This document shows positions 7,800 to 16,231 of a stretch of DNA of 59,731 bases, piece by piece. Location: positions 1 to 59,731 of the forward strand of contig JABDKL010000201.1 of NCBI GenBank assembly GCA_013002225.1, written 5' to 3'. Within the stretch, counting starts at the first letter, position 1, and every line of letters starts with the position of its first letter. The position numbers were made by a program, and so were the translations under genes. The notes below the pieces were generated by a model that had not been told where the DNA came from, did not search any database, and saw nothing but the letters and a program-made list of their open reading frames with translations. This DNA is from Winogradskyella sp. (GTDB taxonomy: Bacteria > Bacteroidota > Bacteroidia > Flavobacteriales > Flavobacteriaceae).

Positions 7800-8251
7800 T
7801 AATCTGTATCCTTATCTAAAATCATTGATTCTGAATTAATACAATAACGTAATCCGCTTGGTTCTGGGCCATCAGGAAAAACATGTCCTAGGTGGGCGTC
7901 GCAGGTATTGCACAAAACTTCTACACGAACCATTCCAAATGAGGTGTCACGATGATACTTAATGGTGTTCTCTTTAATGGGTTGTGTAAAGCTTGGCCAA
8001 CCACTACTGGATTCAAATTTTATTGTAGAATCAAAAAGAGGCGTATGGCAACAAACACAATTGTATTTTCCTTCTTCATAAATGCTACAGAGCGCTCCAC
8101 TATGAGGGCGCTCAGTACCTTTTTGTCTAGTAATTCTATATTGTTCTTGAGTTAATTTTGCTTTCCATTCTGCATCAGATCTCTCTACACGCTTATCTGG
8201 AGTTGGGTTTCCTTTTACGGAATAGTTTATAACATCTTTCCAAGTAATCAT
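7799..8251 (-). CDS. msrB: Peptide methionine sulfoxide reductase MsrB
   Basis: MsrB reduces the R-epimer of methionine sulfoxide and complements MsrA. In this 150-residue protein the catalytic cysteine is Cys137 in LRYCINSESM, and two CxxC pairs (CVCC around residues 65-68, CNTC at 114-117) form the structural zinc site of the common MsrB class. TERPHSGAL and the WPSFTQP block are also family signatures. It is the first gene of a two-gene unit with msrA and has no signal peptide. The protein uses Cys, not selenocysteine. The 250 bases upstream, to the start of the next gene at 8502, show no clear gene. Confidence 0.95.
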   Translation of the reverse strand: MITWKDVINYSVKGNPTPDKRVERSDAEWKAKLTQEQYRITRQKGTERPHSGALCSIYEEGKYNCVCCHTPLFDSTIKFESSSGWPSFTQPIKENTIKYHRDTSFGMVRVEVLCNTCDAHLGHVFPDGPEPSGLRYCINSESMILDKDTD

Positions 8252-8501
8252 AATTCGATTTTGCTATAATTTTATTGTCATATTAATTTGTTTAAAAATA
8301 GTCGAAATTCCTCTATAATCCTTTCGTTACATTTTAAATGAAATAAGAATTAGAGCTTTATTCATGGCTAACACTACAATAACATATTACGGTAATGCTA
8401 TTCTGGGAATAAAAAAATTACGGTATGCTTTAATAAAATTTCTATATAAGCACTTATTGTAGTAAATTAATTAAGAATTTAGTCCAATAAATAATTCGTT
8501 C

Positions 8502-11500
8502 ATGAGAATTCCATATATTTTTAAATACTACACCAATGCACTATTCTTAGTTATAGTGCTTTTGTTTTTTAGCTTTACTATGGTCAGTAATGCACAACAA
8601 ACCTCAAAAAAAGTTTCCAAAAGTGTCTACTTAACATCCCAGTTAGGATCGGAACCCAACACAAATTCTAAAGCTATTTTAGATGCTATAGTAAGGGCGT
8701 CTAAAAAAGATGATGATGCTGTTTTTATAGGACTAGGTAATACAACCCGATCAAAGGGTTATCCCAAAAATTCTAAGGAGAGAATCGATGAGGAAACATT
8801 TTTAAGATCAGAGGTATTAGAACCACTATCCGGTTTTAATGGACAGATTATTTTTATTCCTGGTAAAAATGAATGGAACAGGGGAGGTCATAAAAATATC
8901 GATGACCTAGAATCTTTTTTACAAGATAATAGCAAAGCTAAGTTTTGGCCAAACGATGGCTGCCCTATTGAGCGTGAAACGCTAAGTGATGAGGTTGAGT
9001 TAGTAATGATAGATTCTCAGTGGTATTTAGAAAACTGGGATGACCACCCTTATATAAATAATGATTGCGAAATAAAAACAAGAGAGCAGTTCTTTCTACA
9101 ATTTAAAGATGAGCTTAAGGACGAACAAAATAAAACGATCATTGTGGCGTTGCATCATCCCGTTTTAACTGCAACCCGACATGGATTTATAGGACGGATG
9201 GGAGGCTTTAATAAACAAGCTTATTACAATACAAATATGCAATATCTCATAGGAAGACTAGAAACCTTAGCGAGCCAGTTTAATGATGTCATTTTCGTTT
9301 CTGGAGGTAACAAAAACTTACAATTTTTAATGGATGATAAAATACCTCAGGTCATAAGTGGAACTATTGGTAATACCTCTAGATCTAATCCAGATATGGA
9401 AGATGGACATTTTGGATCTAGCCTGCCAGGTTTCGCAAAACTTAATGTGTTTAAAGACGGTAGCTCTGAAGTTGAAATTTATAGCGTTGCAAATAATACG
9501 TCATCAAAATTATTTTCAAAATCAATAAAACTAAAAAAAGGACAGTTAGAAGATTTTAAATACCATACCAAGGACGAGTTTAATGCAACTTATAAAGACG
9601 CAATTTATACAAGTGAAGAAGTAAATAAATCAGGGTTCTATAAATGGTTTTGGGGAGACCATTACAGAGCTGCCTATGGAAGAGAAATAGAAGCGCCAGT
9701 ACTTTTTTTAGAAGACTTACCAGATAATGTTAGAGCTATTACTGAAGGTGGGGGGAACCAATCCAGAAGTCTGCGGTTAATTGACGATAATGAAAATGAA
9801 TATACGGTTAGAGAGTTGAGAAAGAGTGGCTTGCGCTTTATACAATCTAAAATTAAAGATCATTATGTTTTAAATTATATGGACAATACAGTAGCAGAAG
9901 ATGTGGTGCAAGACTATTATACGACTGCTCAACCCTATGCTCAATTCGCTATAAATGAACTTTTAGATGCTATAAATATTCCGCATGCTAATCCAAGAAT
10001 TGTCTATTTACCTAAACAGAAACGCTTGGGCAGATTTAACGAAAATTACGGAGATAAACTGTATATGTTCGAAGAGCATGTGGGCGATGAAAATAAGGGC
10101 TTTGACATTTTCGGAAATGCTGATGATATTATTAGTACTAAGGATATGTTGTTAGAACTTCAGAACGATAAAGACGCAAAAATCGATGAAGACACTTACT
10201 TAAGAGCACGGTTATTCGATATGCTAATAGGAGACTGGGATAGACATGAAGATCAATGGCGTTGGGCACTGCATAAACAGGAAGATGGCACAAAGCTTTA
10301 TAAACCAATACCAAGGGATCGTGATCAGGCGTTTCCGAAATATGATGGCGTATTTCCTGCACTATTAAAAGCTGTATCACCATTAGCGCGTAATATGCAA
10401 ACCTATGCACCACAAATCAAAAATATAAAGACTTTTAATAATGCAGTTTACTATTTAGATAAGAGCTTTATCAATAATGCCGATTGGAACGACTGGAAAA
10501 CACAAGCAGAGAATATACAGAAACAACTTACTGATACCGTAATAGATAATGCCTTTGCAAACTTGTTGGAAGACACCAAAGACGAGAGTATTGACCAAAT
10601 AAAGTCAACCTTAAAGGAAAGACAAGCAAACCTTGTAACAATCGCTCAAGACTATTATGACTATTTTAAAAAGCACGAAATAATTGTTGCTACAAATAAG
10701 GACAATAACATTGATATTGTTAGAAAGGCCAACGGGCTTACAAGCATTACTATTACTCAAAAAGATAAAACAATTTTAAACAACACTTATTCGAAAGACG
10801 AAACAAAGGAAATTTGGATTTATGCCTTAGATGGTGATGATGAGATTTCAGTTTCTGGTGATGGTCAAAACTATATAGATTTGAAAATTTTTGGTGGCGA
10901 AGAAAATGATATTTATAATATTCTGAACAATAAATCAGTAAAGATTTATGATTACAAGTCTAAGACGAATACATTTAATACACCTGTAAGGAAGTACCTT
11001 ACGGACTCTTATGATATAAATAACTACGATCCTCAAAAACGAAAAAAGGCTAACAATGTCATATTACCTACACTTGGCTTTGATCCTGATGCTGGATTAA
11101 GTGTTGGGGTAACCGATACCTATACAACGTATAGCTTATTAAGAAATCCCTTTACTACACAACATATATTTAATGCATCATATTATTCTGCCACACAAGG
11201 ATCTGAATTTTCCTATAATGGCGAGTTTGCGCACTTTTTTTACAATTGGAACTTTGCTTTTGATGCAAGAATTACAAGTGATAGCTATGCTATAAATTTC
11301 TTTGGAATTGGAAATGAAACTACATACAATCCAGACACAGTCGATTTAGATTTTAATCGAACAAGAATGAGTCAATGGCATATAAAACCCGCTTTAATTT
11401 ATAAAACGAAAGGGAGTATTAGTGCTCATTTACAACTTGGTGTAGAATCTTTTGAGGTCGATGATAGGGCCAACGGCTTTGCGCAGGCTTTTTTTAATAC

Positions 11501-12098
11501 AAATAGTGCTGTGTTCAGAAATCAGTTATATGCCACTACAGAAATTGGTGTTAACTTTAACAATAAGCGTGGTATGTTGAGTTTGCCACGTCGTGGAATG
11601 GAATTTGGTTTAACCACGGGATATAAAACAAATATAGATTCAGAATTTGATAATAAATTCGCTTACGTGTCTCCAACAGCTTCATTTATTTATCCAATTC
11701 ATAAAAGTGGTCTTGCCACTATTGCAACTATAGCTAAAGCTAATTTTATTTTGGGTAATGACTATGAATTTTATCATGCAGCCACTGTTGGAGGAAATAC
11801 AAGCTTAAGAGGTTATAGAAACGAACGGTTTATGGGAAAAACTTCATTTTATCAATCTACAGACCTGCGTGTTTGCTTAGTTGAGCAGCGTACAGGTTTT
11901 GTTCCATTAAGATTTGGTGTTACAGGAGGGTTTGATTTAGGTCGTGTATGGAATGATAATGTAGATTCAAATAAGTGGCATAACAATTATGGAGGTTCTT
12001 TGTTTATAAATGGTTTTCAGGCCTTCACCGCAAATATTGGTTATTACCAAAGCTCTGAGGATAGTCGAATTATATTTACAGCTGGATTTAGATTTTAA
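8502..12098 (+). CDS. Giant calcineurin-like (ligand-less) domain fused to a kinase-like segment and an Omp85-type barrel
   Basis: The 1198-residue protein has a signal anchor (about 12-31), an N-terminal fold matching the calcineurin-like phosphoesterase/surface-antigen fusion family, a middle domain, and a C-terminal outer-membrane barrel (about 860-1198) with the Omp85 hallmark LRGY at 1102-1105. The phosphoesterase scaffold is recognisable but its metal ligands are replaced: the Asp of GDxG is Gln47, GDN is Gly-Asn-Thr (79-81), GNHDW is GKNEW (121-125), and GHxH is GGNK (268-271). Only LHH (217-219) remains. The middle segment has GDWDRHEDQW (577-586) and PRDRDQAF (604-611), resembling the catalytic loop and metal Asp of HipA/CotH-type kinases. 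A PAP2 gene follows after 5 bases. Substrate unknown. Confidence 0.75.
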   Translation: MRIPYIFKYYTNALFLVIVLLFFSFTMVSNAQQTSKKVSKSVYLTSQLGSEPNTNSKAILDAIVRASKKDDDAVFIGLGNTTRSKGYPKNSKERIDEETFLRSEVLEPLSGFNGQIIFIPGKNEWNRGGHKNIDDLESFLQDNSKAKFWPNDGCPIERETLSDEVELVMIDSQWYLENWDDHPYINNDCEIKTREQFFLQFKDELKDEQNKTIIVALHHPVLTATRHGFIGRMGGFNKQAYYNTNMQYLIGRLETLASQFNDVIFVSGGNKNLQFLMDDKIPQVISGTIGNTSRSNPDMEDGHFGSSLPGFAKLNVFKDGSSEVEIYSVANNTSSKLFSKSIKLKKGQLEDFKYHTKDEFNATYKDAIYTSEEVNKSGFYKWFWGDHYRAAYGREIEAPVLFLEDLPDNVRAITEGGGNQSRSLRLIDDNENEYTVRELRKSGLRFIQSKIKDHYVLNYMDNTVAEDVVQDYYTTAQPYAQFAINELLDAINIPHANPRIVYLPKQKRLGRFNENYGDKLYMFEEHVGDENKGFDIFGNADDIISTKDMLLELQNDKDAKIDEDTYLRARLFDMLIGDWDRHEDQWRWALHKQEDGTKLYKPIPRDRDQAFPKYDGVFPALLKAVSPLARNMQTYAPQIKNIKTFNNAVYYLDKSFINNADWNDWKTQAENIQKQLTDTVIDNAFANLLEDTKDESIDQIKSTLKERQANLVTIAQDYYDYFKKHEIIVATNKDNNIDIVRKANGLTSITITQKDKTILNNTYSKDETKEIWIYALDGDDEISVSGDGQNYIDLKIFGGEENDIYNILNNKSVKIYDYKSKTNTFNTPVRKYLTDSYDINNYDPQKRKKANNVILPTLGFDPDAGLSVGVTDTYTTYSLLRNPFTTQHIFNASYYSATQGSEFSYNGEFAHFFYNWNFAFDARITSDSYAINFFGIGNETTYNPDTVDLDFNRTRMSQWHIKPALIYKTKGSISAHLQLGVESFEVDDRANGFAQAFFNTNSAVFRNQLYATTEIGVNFNNKRGMLSLPRRGMEFGLTTGYKTNIDSEFDNKFAYVSPTASFIYPIHKSGLATIATIAKANFILGNDYEFYHAATVGGNTSLRGYRNERFMGKTSFYQSTDLRVCLVEQRTGFVPLRFGVTGGFDLGRVWNDNVDSNKWHNNYGGSLFINGFQAFTANIGYYQSSEDSRIIFTAGFRF

Positions 12099-12103
12099 TA
12101 AAT

Positions 12104-12832
12104 ATGCAAAAACAAGTCATTCATATATTAAAAGGAATAAAGAAATTTCTACAAGAAAAATTTAATAGTCCAAATTCTAATTGGCCCTATATTATCACTG
12201 CAATTTTAGCAGTTATTATAGTAATCGTGGGTACTATATTATTTGTAGAGTTAACACATGGTATAATGTCCGAACTTTTAGCTGATGTCGATGTGGCCGT
12301 AAGCGAGAAAATCTGGAGTTATAAATCGAATTGGGTAACAAATTATATGATCGCAGTAACAGAAATAGGGGATGTTTGGGGTTATGTTATCGTATTTAGT
12401 TCGGTCATTGCAATATTTCTTCTGGCTTTCAAAAGTTGGAAGCACATCCTACAACTCTCATTGGTTCTGGTGCTAGCATTAAGTTCTAATGTATTACTTA
12501 AACAAATCATAAATAGAGCACGTCCGGCCGGAGAGCATTTGGTTACTGTAAAAACCTTGAGTTATCCCAGTGGTCATGCAATGTTATCAATTGCATTTTA
12601 TGGTTTCCTTATTTATCTGATTTATCAATTTAAAATTCATAGAGTCCTTAAGAGTATATTAATCGCCCTTCTAATTATTTTAATACTGAGCATAGGAATA
12701 AGCCGTATCTATCTTGGAGTGCACTACCCGTCGGATGTTTTAGGTGGCTATCTGGCTGGATTTGTCTGGATGATTTTTTGTATTCTTATATTTAATCTGT
12801 CAAAGATTTTTAGACGTGACCCATCAACGTAA
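12104..12832 (+). CDS. PAP2-family membrane phosphatase
   Basis: A 242-residue integral membrane protein with about six hydrophobic segments and the three motifs of the type 2 phosphatidic acid phosphatase family: KQIINRARP (motif 1), YPSGHAM (motif 2) and SRIYLGVHYPSDVLGG (motif 3) with the catalytic His. Members act on lipid phosphates at the outer face of the inner membrane, including undecaprenyl pyrophosphate, phosphatidate and lipid A phosphates. It lies 5 bases after the giant fusion gene, so the two are co-transcribed, and is closed by a terminator at 12849. Which lipid phosphate it uses cannot be read from the sequence. Confidence 0.88.
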   Translation: MQKQVIHILKGIKKFLQEKFNSPNSNWPYIITAILAVIIVIVGTILFVELTHGIMSELLADVDVAVSEKIWSYKSNWVTNYMIAVTEIGDVWGYVIVFSSVIAIFLLAFKSWKHILQLSLVLVLALSSNVLLKQIINRARPAGEHLVTVKTLSYPSGHAMLSIAFYGFLIYLIYQFKIHRVLKSILIALLIILILSIGISRIYLGVHYPSDVLGGYLAGFVWMIFCILIFNLSKIFRRDPST

Positions 12833-12848
12833 GTTGATTGAATAGAAC

Positions 12849-12883
12849 AAAACCCTGTAAAATAATGATTTACAGGGTTTTTT
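12849..12883. terminator. Bidirectional terminator between PAP2 gene and ssrA
   Basis: A perfect 13-bp stem (12849-12861 with 12869-12881), 7-base loop, A-rich on one side and T-rich on the other. It can end the rightward PAP2 transcript and the leftward tmRNA transcript, whose mature end lies at 12885. Confidence 0.85.
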
Positions 12884-12884
12884 G

Positions 12885-13277
12885 TGGAGTCGGAGAGAAT
12901 CGAACTCTCGTCCAAACAAGTAATCAAAGAGCTTTCTACACGTTTATTCTTTTCTTGTTTTTTCGATTATAAGCTGGTTAAAGACAACCTACTTATAACT
13001 TAGCTTCTTAATCTCGAAAAGGTAACAAAGCACTACCCAATCTTAGTTAATTTTTACGATGCCTCTAAAAAGAACGCCACTAACTAAGGCTTTCTGGAGA
13101 CATTTAGCCTTCCTGCCTCGCAGGAATAAGCACGAATCTTACTATAATTCAGATTATGCAGCTAAAGCGTAGTTATTCTCGCCGTTTAAAATTTGGTCTA
13201 GCCTTTTACGTGTCTCAATGCCATTACACGACGTGCTTACCATTTAATTAATCTCGCTGTCAAAACCAGTCGACCCC
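12885..13277 (-). ncRNA. ssrA: Transfer-messenger RNA (tmRNA)
   Basis: tmRNA rescues stalled ribosomes and tags the unfinished protein for proteolysis. On the minus strand the 5' end GGGGTCGACTGG pairs with the 3' end CGACTCC to form the tRNA-like acceptor stem, and GTTCGATTCTCTCC forms the T arm. The tag frame GGC..TAA at 13183-13154 encodes GENNYALAA, the tag expected in Flavobacteriaceae. The CCA tail is not encoded: the genome reads CTCCACA, so CCA must be added. The molecule is one-piece and about 393 nt, not permuted. Confidence 0.95.
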
Positions 13278-13302
13278 ATAATTTTAAATGATAATTGGGT
13301 TG

Positions 13303-13310
13303 CAAATCTA
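13303..13310 (-). promoter_or_regulatory. Probable -7 box of ssrA
   Basis: On the minus strand TAGATTTG matches TAnnTTTG and lies 26 bases before the tmRNA 5' end, leaving a leader of about 20 nt for RNase P to remove. No TTG element was seen at the -33 distance. Confidence 0.5.
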
Positions 13311-13372
13311 TGAAAAACTATCATACATTCTTAATATATAATTGCAAAAAGCATACCAAATTCCAATTAATT

Positions 13373-14143
13373 CTAATTGATGCTAGTATCTGGATATTTT
13401 GATTTTATGAGCATAAAAATACCATACAAAGCCACTCCAATTGCAACTAAAGCCAGTATAGTGGAGCCAAATTGATCTTGTAAAAAATTAAAAGCGTCTG
13501 TTCGGTTAACGTTACTCTCGTTGTTACTAAATCCTGCCTTAAAAAAAAGAAAAGCCATGATTGCAATTACAATACCTCTTGCCGTAAAACCAATTTTGCC
13601 TGCTTTTACCAGCAGGTTTTTTGAATCATTGTTGATTTGCGCATGCTCAATGTCCTCTTTAAATTTACCGGAATACGCTGCATAAAATTCATAAATGGCT
13701 TTACCTAAAAGTATAAGCGCCAATACTAGGGCAATTATATTGCCGTATTCCGAATTAAGAAGTTTTGATGCTGTACTAGAGTTACTCGTAGAACCTCCAA
13801 ATACCATTTTAAGTGCCGAAAAGGCTAATAAACCATATACTATTCCACTAATGGTGTAGGTTATACGCTTAAAATAACCTTTAGCATCGTCATCTAGATC
13901 TTTTGGATTTGCGAAAGCCTGGTAGAAACGATAAAAGGTATATCCAATTAGACCTAGGCCTAGAGCAACTAATAATATTTTTCCAAAAGATTGCTCGGCA
14001 ATAAATTGTAAAATATCACTTTTACCACTTTTGCTTCCTCCCTGTCCAAAGGCCGCGAAAGCAGTTAACGCACCGATTAATAAATAAACTATTCCTTTAG
14101 CACCTATTCCAAATCGTGCTAACATTTCTTTTTTTGAACTCAT
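13373..14143 (-). CDS. DUF1206 membrane protein
   Basis: This 256-residue membrane protein has six hydrophobic segments arranged as three repeats, each opening with an aromatic/Arg-Gly start: ARFGIGAKGIVYLLIG near residue 9, TYTISGIVYGLLAF near 94 and GFTARGIVIAIMAF near 184. That threefold two-helix repeat is the defining pattern of DUF1206. No catalytic residues or transport motifs stand out and the function of the family is not established. The gene stands alone between ssrA and a divergent small gene at 14274. The assignment to the family is good; function is unknown. Confidence 0.85.
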   Translation of the reverse strand: MSSKKEMLARFGIGAKGIVYLLIGALTAFAAFGQGGSKSGKSDILQFIAEQSFGKILLVALGLGLIGYTFYRFYQAFANPKDLDDDAKGYFKRITYTISGIVYGLLAFSALKMVFGGSTSNSSTASKLLNSEYGNIIALVLALILLGKAIYEFYAAYSGKFKEDIEHAQINNDSKNLLVKAGKIGFTARGIVIAIMAFLFFKAGFSNNESNVNRTDAFNFLQDQFGSTILALVAIGVALYGIFMLIKSKYPDTSIN

Positions 14144-14218
14144 AGTGTTAGTTTTTTTGAATTATTGCCTAATTAAATTAAAAAAATTGATCATTCTTAG
14201 CTGTTATGAAAAATATTC

Positions 14219-14247
14219 TTGCTTTTTTGTAAAATTGAGTACATTTA
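14219..14247 (+). promoter_or_regulatory. Possible promoter of the Tudor-like gene
   Basis: TTG at 14219-14221 and TACATTTA at 14240-14247 are separated by 18 bases, one mismatch from the TAnnTTTG box, 26 bases before the ATG at 14274. Confidence 0.4.
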
Positions 14248-14273
14248 TTTAGTTATCAAAAACAGCTACTATT

Positions 14274-14486
14274 ATGATTAAAAAAGGAACTCAAGTAAAA
14301 TGGAAATGGGGTAATGGCACCGCAACTGGAGAAGTACAGGAAACCTATACAAATGAAGTTACAAAAACTATAAAGGGTAACGAAGTAACACGTAAAGGTG
14401 AACAAGGAGATAAAGCTATATATATTAAACAGGATAATGGCGACTATGTGTTAAAAAGCGAAAGTGAAGTAGAGCGCAACGATTAG
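14274..14486 (+). CDS. Small Tudor-like (HVA1/DUF2945) protein
   Basis: A 70-residue soluble, charged protein. The pattern GTQVKWKWGNGTATGEVQE, then Lys-rich beta strands with GNEVTRKGEQGDKA and IYIKQDNGDYVLKSESEV, is that of the HVA1/DUF2945 Tudor-like family of small beta-barrel proteins. Members are often found as stand-alone small genes; their ligand in bacteria is not known. No signal peptide. It is monocistronic with a possible promoter at 14219 and is followed by the promoter of the next gene at 14496. Confidence 0.8.
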   Translation: MIKKGTQVKWKWGNGTATGEVQETYTNEVTKTIKGNEVTRKGEQGDKAIYIKQDNGDYVLKSESEVERND

Positions 14487-14495
14487 TTAAAATCA

Positions 14496-14527
14496 TTTGT
14501 TAAGGCATTTAATTCGGCTTATTTTTG
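14496..14527 (+). promoter_or_regulatory. Promoter of the saccharopine-dehydrogenase-like gene
   Basis: TTTG at 14496-14499, 20 bases, then TATTTTTG at 14520-14527: a full match to the Bacteroidota consensus. It ends 25 bases before the ATG at 14553. Confidence 0.7.
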
Positions 14528-14552
14528 ACAGAGTATATAATTATTATTTTTT

Positions 14553-15758
14553 ATGAAATTTGCCATCATTAAAGAACGAAAAAGTCCGCCAGATAGACGT
14601 GTGGTGTTTTCTCCAGAAAGACTTGCGGAAGCGCAGTTAGATTTTCCGGAAGCACAATTTATTGTTGAGTCATCGGATATAAGAATTTTTCCTGATTCAG
14701 CTTATGAAGAATTTGGTTTTAAAGTTGCAGATGATGTCTCCGACGCAGATGTCATGATTGGTGTAAAAGAAGTGCCAATTAATCACCTAATTCCTAATAA
14801 AAAATATTTTTTCTTTTCTCATACCATTAAAAAACAACCTTATAACCGCGACTTGCTTAAAGCAATTTTGGAAAAGAACATAGAATTATATGATCACGAA
14901 ACAATTGTGCGTAAAAACAATATGCGTTTAATTGGTTTTGGTCGCTATGCAGGTTTAGTGGGAGCTTATAATGGATTTAGAGCGCTAGGTTTACGTGATG
15001 ATTTATTTGACCTGCCAAAAGTTGAAACATTGGCAGATCTTAAGGAGGTCAAACAAGAATTAGATAAAATTACTATCCCAAACATTAAAATTTTATTATC
15101 TGGTACTGGAAAAGTGGCTAATGGTGCTAAAGAAATATTAGACCATTTGGAAATTAAAGAAGTGAGTGACGCTCTTTATTTGACCTCAGAATTTTCAGAA
15201 CCAGTTTATTGTAGAGTGGATGTGATGGAATATGCTAAACGAATGGATGGGAAAGTAGGAAATAGGGTGGAGTTTTATAAAGACCCAAAAGGCTATCAAA
15301 GTAATTTTATGCCATATGCTAAAGAGACCGATTATTTTATCGCAGGCCATTTTTACGGGAATAATGCGCCATTTTTATTTACGCGCGAGGATGCCAAAGA
15401 TCCAGCGTTTAGAATTAATTTAGTAGCGGATATTTCGTGCGATATCGATGGGCCAGTAGCCAGTACTATTAGGCCATCGACCATTGCAAAACCTTTTTAT
15501 GGTTATGATCCACATACTGAAAAAGAAGTTGCTTTTAATGCCAAAGGGGCTATAACAGTTATGGCCGTAGACAACTTACCATGTGAATTGCCTAAAGATG
15601 CCAGTGAAGGTTTTGGTGAGAGTTTTTTAGAGCACGTCATACCTGCTTTTTTTAATGATGATAAGAGTGAAGTGTTAAAACGTGCCAAGATGACCGAAAA
15701 TGGGAGGCTTACATTGTCTTTTAGTTACCTTCAGGATTATGTTAATGGCTTAGATTAA
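14553..15758 (+). CDS. Saccharopine-dehydrogenase-like / alanine dehydrogenase-PNT fold oxidoreductase
   Basis: A 401-residue cytosolic protein. The N-terminal half follows the AlaDH/PNT N-domain as used in lysine-forming saccharopine dehydrogenase: ERKSPPDRRVVFSPE, then GVKEVP and FFSHTIKKQPYNRDLLKAIL, then RLIGFGRYAGLVGAYNGF. The second half has a nucleotide-binding segment IKILLSGTGKVANGAKEIL (GxGxxxxG-like) and the DISCDIDGP block typical of the lysine-pathway enzymes. It is monocistronic with a strong promoter at 14496. The reaction is probably NAD(P)-dependent on an amino acid or imino acid; saccharopine cleavage is the closest named match but neighbouring genes do not confirm a lysine pathway. 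Confidence 0.72.
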   Translation: MKFAIIKERKSPPDRRVVFSPERLAEAQLDFPEAQFIVESSDIRIFPDSAYEEFGFKVADDVSDADVMIGVKEVPINHLIPNKKYFFFSHTIKKQPYNRDLLKAILEKNIELYDHETIVRKNNMRLIGFGRYAGLVGAYNGFRALGLRDDLFDLPKVETLADLKEVKQELDKITIPNIKILLSGTGKVANGAKEILDHLEIKEVSDALYLTSEFSEPVYCRVDVMEYAKRMDGKVGNRVEFYKDPKGYQSNFMPYAKETDYFIAGHFYGNNAPFLFTREDAKDPAFRINLVADISCDIDGPVASTIRPSTIAKPFYGYDPHTEKEVAFNAKGAITVMAVDNLPCELPKDASEGFGESFLEHVIPAFFNDDKSEVLKRAKMTENGRLTLSFSYLQDYVNGLD

Positions 15759-15871
15759 GTAGCAAGGTATCTTTCATAGTATTCAAAATAGTTGAGGTTA
15801 ATTAAATCCGGTCAGACAACTTTACCAGATATTAGTTAAATTTATAAATTAATACTAAATAAATGTAAATT

Positions 15872-16225
15872 ATGATAGAGCTTTTATTAGCCATAGCCAA
15901 TATCTCAGGAGGGATATTATTGGGATTGGCAACATTAGACAAATGGGACGGTGAAAGTAATTTTTTTAATAAAATTGCAGGTGTATTAGCACCATTTCAG
16001 ACGGCTATAGGTGTCGGCTTAATTATACTCGCTATTCTCGAATTTTGGGATGGTTTTCTATTAAATATTGTCAGTATTCTTGGTGGTATTTTATTACTTA
16101 CTCATGTTTTTGGTAAAGTACCAGCATTGGAAACAGGCTTGAGAAAACTGTCTGATAAGCTTATGCCGTTTAAAGCAATAATTGGTATTGCCTTAATAGT
16201 TATAGGAATTATTCAATTATTCTAA
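15872..16225 (+). CDS. Small membrane protein with internal duplication, function unknown
   Basis: A 117-residue membrane protein with four hydrophobic segments. I do not recognise a named family. Two halves resemble each other at an offset of 58 residues: GGILLG at 13-18 aligns with GGILLL at 71-76, and PFQTAIGVGLIILAIL at 41-56 aligns with PFKAIIGIALIVIGII at 99-114, each half giving two helices. It looks like an ancient tandem duplication of a two-helix unit. It is followed by a broken DUF1801 gene. No catalytic residues stand out, and its role is unknown. Confidence 0.7.
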   Translation: MIELLLAIANISGGILLGLATLDKWDGESNFFNKIAGVLAPFQTAIGVGLIILAILEFWDGFLLNIVSILGGILLLTHVFGKVPALETGLRKLSDKLMPFKAIIGIALIVIGIIQLF

Positions 16226-16231
16226 TAACGA

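Noticed and set aside
8252-8501. Possible small RNA or riboswitch in the 250-base gap between msrB and the giant fusion
   Set aside because: No stable long stem, known riboswitch motif or terminator was found by eye.
10138-10413. Minus-strand frame inside the giant fusion gene
   Set aside because: It is opposite to conserved coding sequence and has no recognisable product.
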